A stretch of DNA of 64,000 nucleotides from Effrenium voratum (taxonomy: Eukaryota; Sar; Dinophyceae; Suessiales; Symbiodiniaceae). Location: assembly GCA_963377175.1 (NCBI GenBank), contig CAUJNA010003782.1, forward strand, positions 241,001-305,000, read 5' to 3'. A program made the position numbers and the translations under genes. Shown here piece by piece: positions 37,201 through 43,084 of the stretch; within the stretch, counting starts at the first letter, position 1; each line of letters starts with the position of its first letter. The notes below the pieces were generated by a model, which saw nothing but the letters and a program-made list of their open reading frames with translations, was not told the DNA's origin and ran no database searches.

Positions 37201-39511
37201 ACATCCCAGGCCGCATCTTCTTCAGCAACGTGCCGTATGAAGTCTCTGAGGAGGAGCTTCTTAGTCTGTCGGCGCCCGAGGTGAGCAGTTTTATTCCGTT
37301 GGATTTGGGTGGCCCAACCTGAGGCGTGACCCCCATTATTCACATGAACCCAAAAACCCAGAGGTGAACCTGAGCCGTTTGTTTCTGAGCCATTTCATAG
37401 GGGGGAAATGCACAGGGGAAATGATTTAGTGGATTTGAAGTGACCCAACTGGATAGTCAGTTGGTGCCTTCTCAATTGCTATTAGCTAAGTTCAGCATTT
37501 GCCGTCTTTGCTCTTGCCTCTCAAAACCGGCACCCAGGCATCATGAATCAAGCCAGGTGGATTTTGCTTGAGGCAAATTTGTCAGACGCAGAAAAACCCG
37601 AAACGACGCCGTGAGGTTCCAGCAGGCTGGGACGGTGCTGGAGCTGAACCTCTTCAAGAACGACCTGGGCCGGTCCCGGGGCATGGGCCGGGAGGCTCCG
37701 AGACCTGCAGATTCCATGGCTTGGCGCTGGGTCCACCTAGGTGCCTGCCCTTTCTCACCCGTTTCTTTTTTGGTTGGCAGGGTTAGAACCTTCCCCTACT
37801 AGAATAGACTACAGAAAGAAGTTGGTACCCGTATTCTGACCTCTCTACTGGAGGACCTAGTTGGTCTCAGGTTGGGAAGGCATGGAGACATGACTGAGCC
37901 AACTCTTGGGAGTGCCGGTCCAGGCAGCATTTAAGGGGGCACCGGCGTTGTCAAACGCGGTTTGAGTCCAGGTTTGTAAGCTTCAATCACATGTATAACT
38001 TAGTATAACATGTGAACCTATATCTATATACATATACACGTGTATTTTTTTTTGTTTAATATGTCCGCTTGCCAGACTCTGCAAGCGTTGGAAATTCTCG
38101 AAACTGGTTTTCACCTTGTGGCTCATACTCGGTCATTGTTGGGAAACATTTCTCGCAGTTTTGCTTATTGTGGTTTAGTGGTTGAAATCCAACCACTTAA
38201 CTGCTAAAATTTGAGTTTTTGCCCCCAAAGTCATCCAAGTATAGCTGCCAGGGAAAGGATGCAAAGGGGGGACGAAAAAGGGGAACCCATGGCGACTGCG
38301 ACTCCTGGCGTTGCAAGTTTTCTTCATTAAGATGGGACAAATCCTCTCAAGCGTCAGGTGAAGTGCGGCATGTTTTGCTTCTCCGCCCTAATGCCAGCTT
38401 GGCAAGTTCTTTGCTAATTTGGAGCTGGTGAGATGAGGATGCGGAACATTAAATCTCGGTGTTGGTGCTTGATGTTGCTCGGGCCACCAAATGCCACCTG
38501 CATGGCTATCAACACATGCTTCAGTGATCCTGTTGCTCACCCTGATTCTGGACTTTCAGGCTTTGAGGGGTGGCTTCGCTCAGGCCACTGTCTCTTCGAC
38601 AGACCAGAGTCTGCTCTCCATGCCATCCAGTTGCGCGACGTCAACGCCCAGAGCTTAAGCTAGGGCTGGCGTCTGCGTCGCTTGACCGGGTCGATCAAAG
38701 CATGCGCTGAGACTCCTCCGGCTTATCGGATACTTCTTGACGTCAAAAGCTGGTGGGCCACGTTGAACTAATTAATTGCACGTGTTCTGTCAAAGCACAC
38801 AAACGGTGTTTCAGATCTGGAACACTGATCTAGCTGCTAGCTTCTAACATTCACCTCCTTGATGTTGGCCTTCTGTTTCAGACTGGTGGGGTGGATCTGA
38901 ACAGTTGGATGTTGCTTTCCACGCGACCTGGCAAAGGCGATAATTTTGACATGGAACCCCACACTCTGATGACTAGTCCTTGGTTGCTTGCTTAGCTGCT
39001 TAGCTGCTTGGCTGCTTTGCTGGTGCTTGATTCATGGATCGATCCATTCGTCGGTCGGTCGGTCGGTCAGTTGGTTGGTCGGTCGGTCGGTGGGTTGGTT
39101 GGTTGATTTGTGTGATTGAGTGGTCGATCCGTTGGATGCTTGCTTGACTGCTTGACGACTTTGTTCGGTTGATCGGTCGGTCGCTTCGTTTGATTGATTG
39201 CTTTGCATTGCATTGCGTTGCCTTGATTGGATAGTCTGGGTTGGTTGGGATGAATCGCTTGGTTGGCTTGGCTGGATTGATTGGCTGTTTGGTTTGTCAG
39301 TTGGTTGATCGATTCGTTGATAGCTGGGTGTTGTTTTGCGGTCAGTTGGGCGCTCTTCCTGTCTCTTGAACCCCTCTCGCGATGAAACATTTTGACCAGT
39401 CCAGGCTGGGTCCTCAAAGTGGAGCCCTGTGCCACGGCTTGACCTTCTGCACCATCGCGGGGGGCCGTCGCGCTGAGGTGGGTGGCAGACCGATTTGGGT
39501 GGCGGAGGACA
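16203..39511 (+). CDS. Multi-RRM RNA-binding protein, very large multi-exon gene
   Basis: Gene-level entry; exons follow. Five RRM domains: RRM-0 (16653-18263), RRM-1 (20583-24104), RRM-2 (26692-29666), RRM-3 (32505-34142) and RRM-4 (37210-39511). RNP2 reads VFFSNVP or IFFSNVP in RRM-1 to RRM-4, and every RNP1 begins RGMG. Beta-5 segments read VGGRPIW or VGGRPLLV. Linker exons between domains are Ala/Pro-rich (18446, 35659) or Gln/Met-rich (31483, 32032). Most junctions keep phase, including linker to RNP2 for RRM-3 and RRM-4, which supports a single transcript. RRM-2, -3 and -4 share exon boundaries. Multi-RRM proteins bind single-stranded RNA and usually act in splicing or mRNA handling; the target is unknown. 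Whether 16203-18538 belongs to the same transcript as the rest is inference, and the C-terminus after 39511 is not settled (see 40763). Confidence 0.8.
16653..16765 (+). CDS. RRM-0 exon: degenerate RNP2 to beta-2
   Basis: After TTTTTCCATAG it reads EPVAVFAVCGGLE and later GRVLEVCLGD. VAVFAVCG sits where RNP2 is expected and RVLEVCLGD matches beta-2 (compare TVLELNL in RRM-4). GT donor at 16766, phase 0. A second frame (LQLEFAQAGGLAVSWK) is also protein-like, so the frame choice rests on the phase match to the next exon. Confidence 0.55.
17173..17271. repeat. Dispersed repeat family G, copy 1
   Basis: Starts GGCTGTGGGTCAAAACCAAT and ends TTTGACCCATGGCCAC, with GGTGAATTCACC inside: inverted ends TGGGTCAAAA / TTTTGACCCA. 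Relatives at 31899-32016 and 40465-40604. Confidence 0.85.
17335..17382 (+). CDS. RRM-0 exon: RNP1
   Basis: Reads GFRGMGVRVFSPADAE after CGTCCTGAG. RGMGVRVF fills the RNP1 octamer. GC donor at 17383, phase 0, joining AIARLREG of the next exon. Confidence 0.75.
17808..17912. mobile_element. MITE-like element, family D, copy 2
   Basis: ATTTGCCTAAGAATAGTGTT, TTGGTTTTAAAGGAGATGTC, TTTTTCCAGGGGGCGAAAAC, GCAAAT. Ends are less perfect than in copy 1 (8881). Confidence 0.8.
18240..18263 (+). CDS. RRM-0 exon: alpha-2
   Basis: Only 24 bases: AIARLREG, between a TTGCCGCAG acceptor and a GT donor at 18264. Completes FSPADAE to AIARLREG, the alpha-2 helix of an RRM. Confidence 0.6.
18446..18538 (+). CDS. 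Linker exon after RRM-0 (Pro/Ala/Lys-rich)
   Basis: Reads PKHTLRRLVPRVPKAPLP then AEPPAQKEAPKTG. TLRRLVPRV may be the beta-5 strand and the rest a flexible linker. Acceptor TTCGTGCAG, donor GT at 18539, phase 0. Confidence 0.55.
18539..20582. other. Intron-like stretch with repeats and one ambiguous coding-like segment
   Basis: Holds TA tracts at about 18648-18663 and 18725-18740 and a family E repeat at 19801-19929. At about 19960-20130 the + strand reads FKGATAQLNVFQLDLGEVPG, loosely like an RRM beta-2 segment, and the minus strand reads LSGGALKGLKQVEVLKLSLQ, leucine-rich-repeat-like. Neither can be preferred. Confidence 0.4.
19801..19929. repeat. Dispersed repeat family E, copy 1
   Basis: GCAGTAGGTACACATTACAT, GGTTGTTGTTGGGAACATTT, CACTTAACTGCTAGAATTT and CTCCCCTTCCAACGTCAACC. 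Relatives at 22434-22482 (5' part), 38131-38239 and 43216-43328. Confidence 0.85.
20583..20634 (+). CDS. RRM-1 exon: RNP2
   Basis: Reads MALPKEVFFSNVPYSLA. VFFSNV fits RNP2. The exon may start at an AG before GAG (20598) or upstream; the Met is probably internal. GC donor at 20635 leaves G. Confidence 0.85.
21439..21554. repeat. Decamer minisatellite AGCAGTAAGT
   Basis: About 11 near-perfect tandem copies of a 10-base unit inside an RRM-1 intron. Confidence 0.95.
21733..21755 (+). CDS. RRM-1 micro-exon: alpha-1
   Basis: 23 bases after TTTACGGCAG. The G from the previous exon plus GC gives Gly, then TTEETLQ, in phase with VFSRAGTV of the next exon. The donor is GA. The bases CAGG occur at both ends of the following intron. 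Confidence 0.6.
22434..22482. repeat. Dispersed repeat family E, copy 2 (partial)
   Basis: GCAGTAGGTACACATTACAT then GGTTGTTGTTGGGAAACAT, cut off just before the RRM-1 exon at 22496. A shorter piece sits at about 22400-22425. Confidence 0.8.
22496..22569 (+). CDS. RRM-1 exon: beta-2/beta-3
   Basis: Reads VFSRAGTVLQLQLFRQKTGE then SRGMG after CGCCTCGCAG. Canonical RRM loop and RNP1 start. Leaves GG before a GC donor at 22570; the next exon supplies the G. Confidence 0.9.
22821..22928. mobile_element. Imperfect inverted-repeat element
   Basis: AAGGGCTACCTGGAGTCTCC and ATGACCC at the left pair with GGGTTAT and GGAGACTCTAGGTACCC at the right, with ATGGGTCAACGACCC and TAATGACCCAG between them. 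No second full copy seen in the window. Confidence 0.7.
24030..24104 (+). CDS. RRM-1 exon: beta-3 to alpha-2
   Basis: Reads VVTFADPESVQYAVQNLRDY then QIAD. RGMG plus VVTF completes RNP1, and PESVQYAVQNLRDY is alpha-2. Acceptor GCCGCCAG. A GC donor at 24105 is likely. The beta-5 exon of this domain was not found; a basic candidate at about 25146 (RKANKSKLPRP) is weak. Confidence 0.9.
24341..24425. repeat. Dispersed repeat family I, copy 2
   Basis: CCCAGTTGCCCAGCGGATTC, TTTGGGAAGGGTTCCCC, AACTCAGCCAACG, AAAAAGGATGCCC; relative of 9647. Confidence 0.75.
24736..24851. mobile_element. MITE-like element, family B, copy 2
   Basis: CTCAGTTGCCCAAAGCGAAT to CTTTGGGCAAGTGAG. Nearly identical to copy 1, with an internal deletion and AAAGGTTAACCTTT in place of AAAGGTGATCACCTTTT. 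Confidence 0.9.
24852..26691. other. Intron-like stretch between RRM-1 and RRM-2
   Basis: No firm exon. A GT microsatellite lies at 25532-25552. A basic candidate exon near 25146-25180 follows AACTCCCGCAG. The GC-rich part near 26080-26270 has no recognisable coding. Confidence 0.35.
26692..26732 (+). CDS. RRM-2 exon: RNP2
   Basis: Reads EVFFSNVPFHVDK after CTCTCCAAG; GC donor at 26733, phase 0. VFFSNV is RNP2, nearly identical to RRM-1. Confidence 0.88.
26907..26970 (+). CDS. RRM-2 candidate alpha-1 exon
   Basis: Reads PLKTLQGDEGRNSIAELVWY then Q plus G, between TTTGTGCAG and a GT donor at 26971. Phase fits both neighbours (the G joins TG of 28440 to give Val). The fit to an RRM alpha-1 is only approximate. 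Confidence 0.4.
27215..27575. repeat. Compound CAAA / CAACAG / CAG microsatellite
   Basis: CAACAGCAA units, then a long CAAA-type block (about 27250-27420), CAACAA and CCACAG blocks, then CAG/CTG units near 27490-27525. Long open frames on both strands here (poly-Asn/Gln, poly-Cys/Leu) are artefacts. Confidence 0.95.
28440..28514 (+). CDS. RRM-2 exon: beta-2 to RNP1
   Basis: Reads RDMTIEHGNQRRCNSTEDGQ then SRGMG after GGGCAAAG. An in-frame TGA follows at once, so the exon must end at the GC donor (28515), leaving G for the next exon. Confidence 0.8.
29276..29340 (+). CDS. RRM-2 exon: beta-3 and alpha-2
   Basis: Reads HCTFQVPSMAAAAIQVLRDR then D after GCATCGAG. The first two bases GC complete Gly, giving RGMGHCTF as RNP1. 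Same boundary as RRM-3 (33807) and RRM-4 (38584). GC donor at 29341. Confidence 0.9.
29385..29500. repeat. GGGGT pentanucleotide minisatellite
   Basis: About 22 GGGGT units with one GGGGG interruption, in the intron between the alpha-2 and beta-5 exons of RRM-2. Glycine/tryptophan and Pro/His frames across it are artefacts. Confidence 0.95.
29628..29666 (+). CDS. RRM-2 exon: beta-5
   Basis: Reads VGGRPIWIAEDNK after CGCCTTCGAG; GC donor at 29667. Typical GR.I.V strand that closes an RRM. Confidence 0.88.
29800..30975. repeat. GCGTAGGC interspersed repeat field with segmental duplications
   Basis: The 8-mer GCGTAGGC occurs about 21 times, often in pairs 10-17 bases apart, plus GCGGAGGC variants. 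Two larger units recur: TTTATACAA[GA]AAGGGAACTGCAT near 29800 and 30170, and TAGGCCCC[GA]A[AG]C... AAAAACACT near 30668 and 30980. Ala/Tyr/Pro-rich minus-strand frames are repeat artefacts. Confidence 0.92.
31105..31215. repeat. Degenerate TTTAGGG telomere-like repeats
   Basis: GGGTTTAGGGTTGGTTTAGGG, GTTTAGGGTTGATT and GGGTTTAGGGTTCC among GGGTTAGG variants. TTTAGGG is the telomere unit reported for dinoflagellates. It is interstitial, as coding exons lie on both sides. Confidence 0.65.
31311..31400. mobile_element. MITE-like element, family D, copy 3
   Basis: TGTTGGTTTGAAAGGGAATC, TATCACTACTGGACATAT, CCTGGGGACTTAAGCAAAT. The right end matches copy 1; the left end is eroded. Confidence 0.8.
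31483..31545 (+). CDS. Linker exon, Gln/Met-rich, between RRM-2 and RRM-3
   Basis: Reads GVAPLAVPQMAQLTQLAPMT then Q after CGCCAGGCACAG. Low-complexity linker composition, similar to the next exon. The right edge is approximate. Confidence 0.5.
31899..32016. repeat. Dispersed repeat family G, copy 2
   Basis: GGCTGTGGATCAAAACCAAT to TTTGACCCATGGCCAC, with ACCATCCATTTTAGTC and GATGTTCACTGGGGGTACG inside. Confidence 0.85.
32032..32099 (+). CDS. Linker exon, Gln/Met-rich, before RRM-3
   Basis: Reads MSQMSQLAPFLPLLQQQVVQ then AV after GGCTCCTGCAG. Leaves CA before a GC donor at 32100; CA plus the T of 32505 makes His, keeping phase into RIFFSNVPF. Confidence 0.6.
32505..32539 (+). CDS. RRM-3 exon: RNP2
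   Basis: Reads RIFFSNVPFDA after CTCCGGCAG. Leaves G before a GC donor at 32540, which joins AA of 33039 to give Glu. Confidence 0.9.
33039..33079 (+). CDS. RRM-3 exon: alpha-1
   Basis: Reads (E)TEVQELQLQQVFQ after GCGTCCAG. An amphipathic helix in the right place; GT donor at 33080, phase 0, joining SIGPIVEL. Confidence 0.85.
33503..33566 (+). CDS. RRM-3 exon: beta-2 to RNP1
   Basis: Reads SIGPIVELNLMRTPDGKSRG then MG after GATGCCCAG. GC donor at 33567; the leftover G joins GC of the next exon. Confidence 0.92.
33807..33871 (+). CDS. RRM-3 exon: beta-3 and alpha-2
   Basis: Reads HCTYATPDLAAAAIQYLLDR then D after GCGCTGAG. Same length (65 bases) and boundary as the RRM-2 exon at 29276. GT donor at 33872. 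Confidence 0.92.
34113..34142 (+). CDS. RRM-3 exon: beta-5
   Basis: Reads VGGRPLLVKQ after GGCACTCAG; GT donor at 34143, with an in-frame stop soon after in the intron. Confidence 0.85.
34143..35658. other. Intron-like stretch between RRM-3 and its downstream linker
   Basis: Contains a CA microsatellite (34380-34400), an 18-19-base tandem repeat of GAAACATCCAGATCACCC (about 34482-34554, four copies) and, at 35595-35642, a fragment matching the palindrome at 40619-40746. No other exon seen. Confidence 0.5.
35659..35703 (+). CDS. Linker exon before RRM-4 (Ala/Tyr/Pro-rich)
   Basis: Reads APQAASYGAAPAFR after GGCTATGGCAG. Leaves G before a GT donor at 35704; G plus GC of 37210 makes Gly, so AFR-G-RIFF stays in phase. 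Confidence 0.65.
36355..36422. repeat. GTGTTTTGTGGGT tandem repeat
   Basis: Four to five imperfect copies of a unit built from GTGTTTTGT and GGGTGTTGTG in an intron. Confidence 0.8.
37210..37280 (+). CDS. RRM-4 exon: RNP2 and alpha-1
   Basis: Reads RIFFSNVPYEVSEEELLSLS then APE after GACATCCCAG; GT donor at 37281. Unlike RRM-1 and RRM-3, RNP2 and alpha-1 are in one exon, so an intron was lost here or gained elsewhere. Confidence 0.92.
37623..37686 (+). CDS. RRM-4 exon: beta-2 to RNP1
   Basis: Reads QAGTVLELNLFKNDLGRSRG then MG after GAGGTTCCAG; GC donor at 37687. Same length (64 bases) as the RRM-3 exon at 33503. Confidence 0.92.
37778..37863. repeat. Dispersed repeat family A, copy 3
   Basis: GGTTAGAACCTTCCCCTACT, AGAATAGACTACAGAAAGAA, GGTACCCGTATTCTGACCTC, TACTGGAGGACCTAGTT. 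Confidence 0.85.
38131..38239. repeat. Dispersed repeat family E, copy 3
   Basis: GGTCATTGTTGGGAAACATT, GCTTATTGTGGTTTAGTGG, TCCAACCACTTAACTGC. Copies carry an inner inverted repeat GTTTAGTGGTTG / CAACCACTTAAC. Confidence 0.85.
38584..38645 (+). CDS. RRM-4 exon: beta-3 and alpha-2
   Basis: Reads HCLFDRPESALHAIQLRDVN after GGCTTCGCTCAG. The first two bases GC complete RGMGHCLF. The donor is GC at 38646 or GT at 38640; both are phase 0. Confidence 0.88.
39002..39330. repeat. GGTC/GGTT/TTGAT tetranucleotide-like repeat
   Basis: GGTCGGTCGGTCGG, TTGGTTGG and GATTGATTG blocks with decay. The poly-Asn/Gln/Thr frames on the minus strand are artefacts. Confidence 0.9.
39478..39511 (+). CDS. RRM-4 exon: beta-5
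   Basis: Reads VGGRPIWVAEDS after GTCGCGCTGAG, almost identical to the RRM-2 beta-5 exon. A GC donor at 39512 is likely. Confidence 0.88.
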
Positions 39512-39889
39512 GCCGCGGCAGAGCGCCGCAGGGCCCTTGGGCTTTGACACGCCCACCAAAAAGTCGCGCAGGGGATTTCAAGTTTGGCTGAGGGGAAGCC
39601 CCACACTTGCTTCCCGAAAGCTCACCATTGCATATTTTGTTGGGGGTCACCATTTCGGACAGATGTCTCTACTCCATTATTCCGTGCTAATGAAGCTACG
39701 CAATAACTTTACAGACTTCCCTGCGCAAAATGGGCGCCCTGGAAACTAGTTCATAGCCGCATTGTTCGCCCAAACTGGGTCTGTCAGTCTCGCACCCGAG
39801 GCCGAATGGAGCTGGCGGCAAGGCTTTGTGGGGCCTGGGGGTGACTAAGATGGACCAAGACTAGGTCCCCCAGTAGTGCCCTTTTACCC

Positions 39890-39965
39890 TTTCTTGGGGG
39901 TTCCCCCACTAAAATAGACTACATAAAGAAGGATACCCTTACTCTAACCTCTCTACTAGAGTTTC
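39890..39965. repeat. Dispersed repeat family A, copy 4
   Basis: GGGGGTTCCCCCACTAAAAT, AGACTACATAAAGAAGGATA, CCCTTACTCTAACCTC, CTACTAGAGTTTCTAG; more diverged at the right end than the other copies. Confidence 0.8.
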
Positions 39966-40464
39966 TAGAAAAAGAATGCTGTCTGTGAACTTCATGTAAG
40001 GCGTGTGCGCGAAGTTTGTCCACGAGTTCCACTCAATCATCAGAAGCAGAAGTACGGCCGTATTGTTACTTGAGGCCTGCCAAACCCAAACAAAAACTAT
40101 GTGTGGGCTGAAAAACATCGAGACTTTGCGATGTGGGGCGGCCACATTTTGACTTGTGAACATCCTTTCTAAGAAACAGAGTTGGCGCGAAAAGCTTCAG
40201 CAGACATTCTGTTGCAGGTGAGCGGCAAGCGAATTATTCCAATCAGGCCATATTTCCGCATGAGGCAGTTCGCGGCCCTTTCTGCTTCCATTGCATACCC
40301 ATGTTCGCAGCAGCCATTTGAATGATTCGATGCCTTTGTGAGACTCTGGTTGCAACCACTTCCAGCCCTGTTGACGCGGCTCTAGCCCCGAGTTGATCCG
40401 GTCCCAGCGGATCCCGGATCAGGCAACTCCTGTTCCGACAGGCCGCTGTGGAATAGGCTGAGTT

Positions 40465-40604
40465 GGCTGGTGGTCAAAGCCGAAAAAAAGGGGGATCCCA
40501 TTTTGGAAATGGATTGGGTGAATTCACCACCCATTTTGGAACCGGAGTTTTTGGTGCTTGGAATGGGATGTTCACTGGGGGTACAATATTTTGACCCATG
40601 GCCC
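40465..40604. repeat. Dispersed repeat family G, copy 3
   Basis: GGCTGGTGGTCAAAGCC, GGTGAATTCACCACCCATTT, GATGTTCACTGGGGGTACAA, TTTTGACCCATGGCCC. Confidence 0.85.
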
Positions 40605-40618
40605 GTTGGGACAGGCTG

Positions 40619-40746
40619 AACACCCCCTATTAATCAACCCCAGTGCTTGTTAATATGGGGGTGTTTATGTTTTTGGTGGGGATTCTTCACTTCTACAATA
40701 AAAACACCCCCCTATTAATAAACTGGGGTTGATTAATAGGGGGTCA
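40619..40746. mobile_element. Palindromic MITE-like element
   Basis: CACCCCCTATTAATCAACCC at the left pairs with GGGTTGATTAATAGGGGGT at the right; inner arms AATATGGGGGTGTTT and AAACACCCCCCTATT also pair. A fragment lies at 35595-35642. Confidence 0.85.
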
Positions 40747-40762
40747 ACATTAGGCTTTGGAG

Positions 40763-40923
40763 AAGCGGCGGCACCGGGAAAACCCTGCTGCGGACCTTAG
40801 CCAGCTTGGCTCAAGACCAGCTATCCAGGAAACCGAGGGAGCACAGCGGCGCGGCGGCAAGCAGTGGCATACGCCAGTTCCGCAAGATTGGGTCACCCCT
40901 TGCCAGCTCCAAATCGACACCTG

Positions 40924-40930
<7 letters not shown>
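40763..40930 (+). CDS. Candidate exon, Arg/Gln-rich tail
   Basis: Reads KRRHRENPAADLSQLGSRPA then IQETEGAQRRGGKQW after TTTGGAG. It might be the basic C-terminal tail of the RRM protein. It abuts a GA microsatellite (40925-40955). Part of it overlaps the spliced-leader-like stretch at 40795-40815, so the reading is uncertain. Confidence 0.35.
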
Positions 40931-40955
<25 letters not shown>

Positions 40956-41920
40956 GATAGACTCGCCAAACTTTGCATCTAAGTGCCGAGGCTTCACTTG
41001 CCAGAGACATTTACTCAGCGCTGATCATGGCTTGACAGTTCTAGCGCAGCTAGAGCCACAAGCTGTAGAATGAAAGGGGTGACGGAACACCATTACACCC
41101 GGCCAACTGATGATCTAAACAAACATGATTTTGCGGGGAGAAGGGCGTTGTGTTGCTATGGCCAACGGAAGACTGGCAAAAGAGGGAACTAGCCAATTTC
41201 AGTAGCAGAGAATTGTTTGAACAGTCATTGATGTTTCGCAGCTGGGAATTTTGTCGACCAGTACGTTGTTTGGCAGGATGGAACCTAGAGTCATTGACGG
41301 CAAGAAGCTGCTTGACTGGTGTAGCTATAGCTGGCGGCACAGATTCAATTAATTGGAACTATCCATGCCCTGTGAAACTCCATGTCTCACCTGTTGGTTG
41401 CTTTCGCCTTCCGACTCACAACAGAGCATCCGAGGTTGGTCCATGGCGGTCATTACAAATCCCCACTGCAAGTCAGTGGAGGAGGTGCCGGGCCCCAGGT
41501 GCTGAGTGAGTTGCCCGCCGTGCCCTCGCCTCCAAGCGGTTGTTGCAAAAAAAAGAGGACAGCGTAGTGCGTGGCGCAACGCGCCATCCAGGTACTCCAA
41601 CTCGGCGTAATGCAACTCGCGGAGCTGGTCACGTCGGCCGTGCTGCCGTTTTAGGTGTCACAAGTTGAGCACAGACGCGCACATGTCGTGTGCATTCGCT
41701 TTCTTTGAGCATTATAAGATATTGTGCAATTGGAAATCAAACGTTTGAGGTTATTTAGAGTTGACGCTTGGGTCGTGCTTGTTTTGTTTTTTTTCAGCGG
41801 TCGGTTCTTCGCACATGCGTGCTGTCTTCTGGGGCGAAGCCAACGGACCTTGACATGGCCGGCTCGGTGCCATGTCTCGCCTACTGCGAAGCGAGGGAAG
41901 GCCAGGGTCGGGTGGGCATC

Positions 41921-42042
41921 ATAGGTGTCCTTTTGAAAAGTTGTTTTGGTTTCAAAAATAGATGGGTTTCGATTCCTGGTTTACCTGGTGGTTTAATCAT
42001 CCACCAGGGAAACCCATCTATTTCCCCTAAAAGGACACCTAT
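41921..42042. mobile_element. MITE-like element, family C, copy 1
   Basis: Ends ATAGGTGTCCTTTT and AAAAGGACACCTAT are inverted repeats; inner arms AGATGGGTTTCGATTCCTGG and CCAGGGAAACCCATCT also pair. About 122 bases, no coding. Confidence 0.92.
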
Positions 42043-42820
42043 GGTACCGGGGGTCTTGTGCTAATTAGTTTGTCAAGTGAGCCGCGTGATCGAAATCCGG
42101 GTTGATGAAGAGTAGGGACAATCCCAATTAGAAATAGGTGCCTCCGCGGATTTGGTGGAGCATTTCAGTACAGATCAGTTTTGATTTTGACTCCAAGTGA
42201 TGCTTAGCGATGCTTGCCGGTTGCGGAGATCTACAACTTGGCTCTTGTCCAACAGAGCCGCGGTTGTGCTCCGCAGGCTGTTGCTTGTCGGCCTTTCCGT
42301 TGCTGGCAGCTGCGAGCCCAGGCGGGGGGAGGGCACAAGATCAGCTACAGGTGTTGCCTTTTATGATGGGCGTGTCCCCTTTTGAGTGGGCTGTCATGCT
42401 AGTGGCCAGGGATAGGGCCGCCAGCCATGATCTGGTTTTTAAGACTTTCCCTGCAGATGAAACACGCTTGACGAAGCATGTTTGGAAAAAACTCATCGCG
42501 GGCTTCGCTACAAGTCTACAGCACTTCATGTGTAAGCGCTGACGATGGCATGAGTGAACTAGGCAGGTTTCCGCTCTTTTGCTGGAACGGGCTTTCCTGC
42601 AGGCACTGCGTTGGTGCTCAGAATGTTTTTGGACTGCCATCATTCAAATCAAGCCACCTGTCCACTTTTATGATTGAAAAGAGAGTACTTTGTGAAATCC
42701 CTTGTCACCGGTGTCCTCGTTGCAAGGGATCTCGACAGAGCTTCGTTTGGCTTCACCTTCCCAATTGTCCACCGGTCGGTTTCAGCTCGACCGGGCCAAA
42801 GATTTCTGACACGCGACTGC

Positions 42821-42939
42821 ATAGGTGTCCTTTTTGTTTGTTTTGCTGGAGAAAATAGCTGGGTTTCGATTCCTGGTTTACCTGGTGATTTCATCACCTA
42901 TCAGGGAAACCCATCTATTTCCCCTAAACGGACACCTAT
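42821..42939. mobile_element. MITE-like element, family C, copy 2
   Basis: ATAGGTGTCCTTTTTGTTTG to GGACACCTAT, with GGGTTTCGATTCCTGGTTTA and AGGGAAACCCATCTATTTCC inside. Differs from copy 1 by a few substitutions and a 2-3 base length change; the copies are 900 bases apart. Confidence 0.92.
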
Positions 42940-43084
42940 GCTTCTAGGGCTTGAGTCTCCATTCTTTTCAGTTCTTTTCAAAAACCGATCGCCGTTTCTC
43001 CGTGTTTTTTTTTGTTGTTTTGTGGTTTTTGGTTGTTTTTGGTTGTTTTTGGGGGGTTTTTGGTGGTTTTTGGGGTTGATCCCT

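Larger units (their letters stand above)
41000..43084. other. Mostly non-coding, with weak candidate exons
   Basis: Two family C elements lie here (41921, 42821). Weak coding-like pieces: about 41580-41652 (AQRAIQVLQLGVMQLAELVT, ending in TAG) and 42197-42385 (a hydrophobic VVLRRLLLVGLSVAGSC stretch). Neither has a family match. Confidence 0.3.

Noticed and set aside
41935..42010. tRNA-like GGGTTTCGATTCCTGG in family C elements
   Set aside because: Resembles a T-arm, but there is no acceptor stem, D-arm or anticodon arm; it pairs instead within the element's own hairpin.
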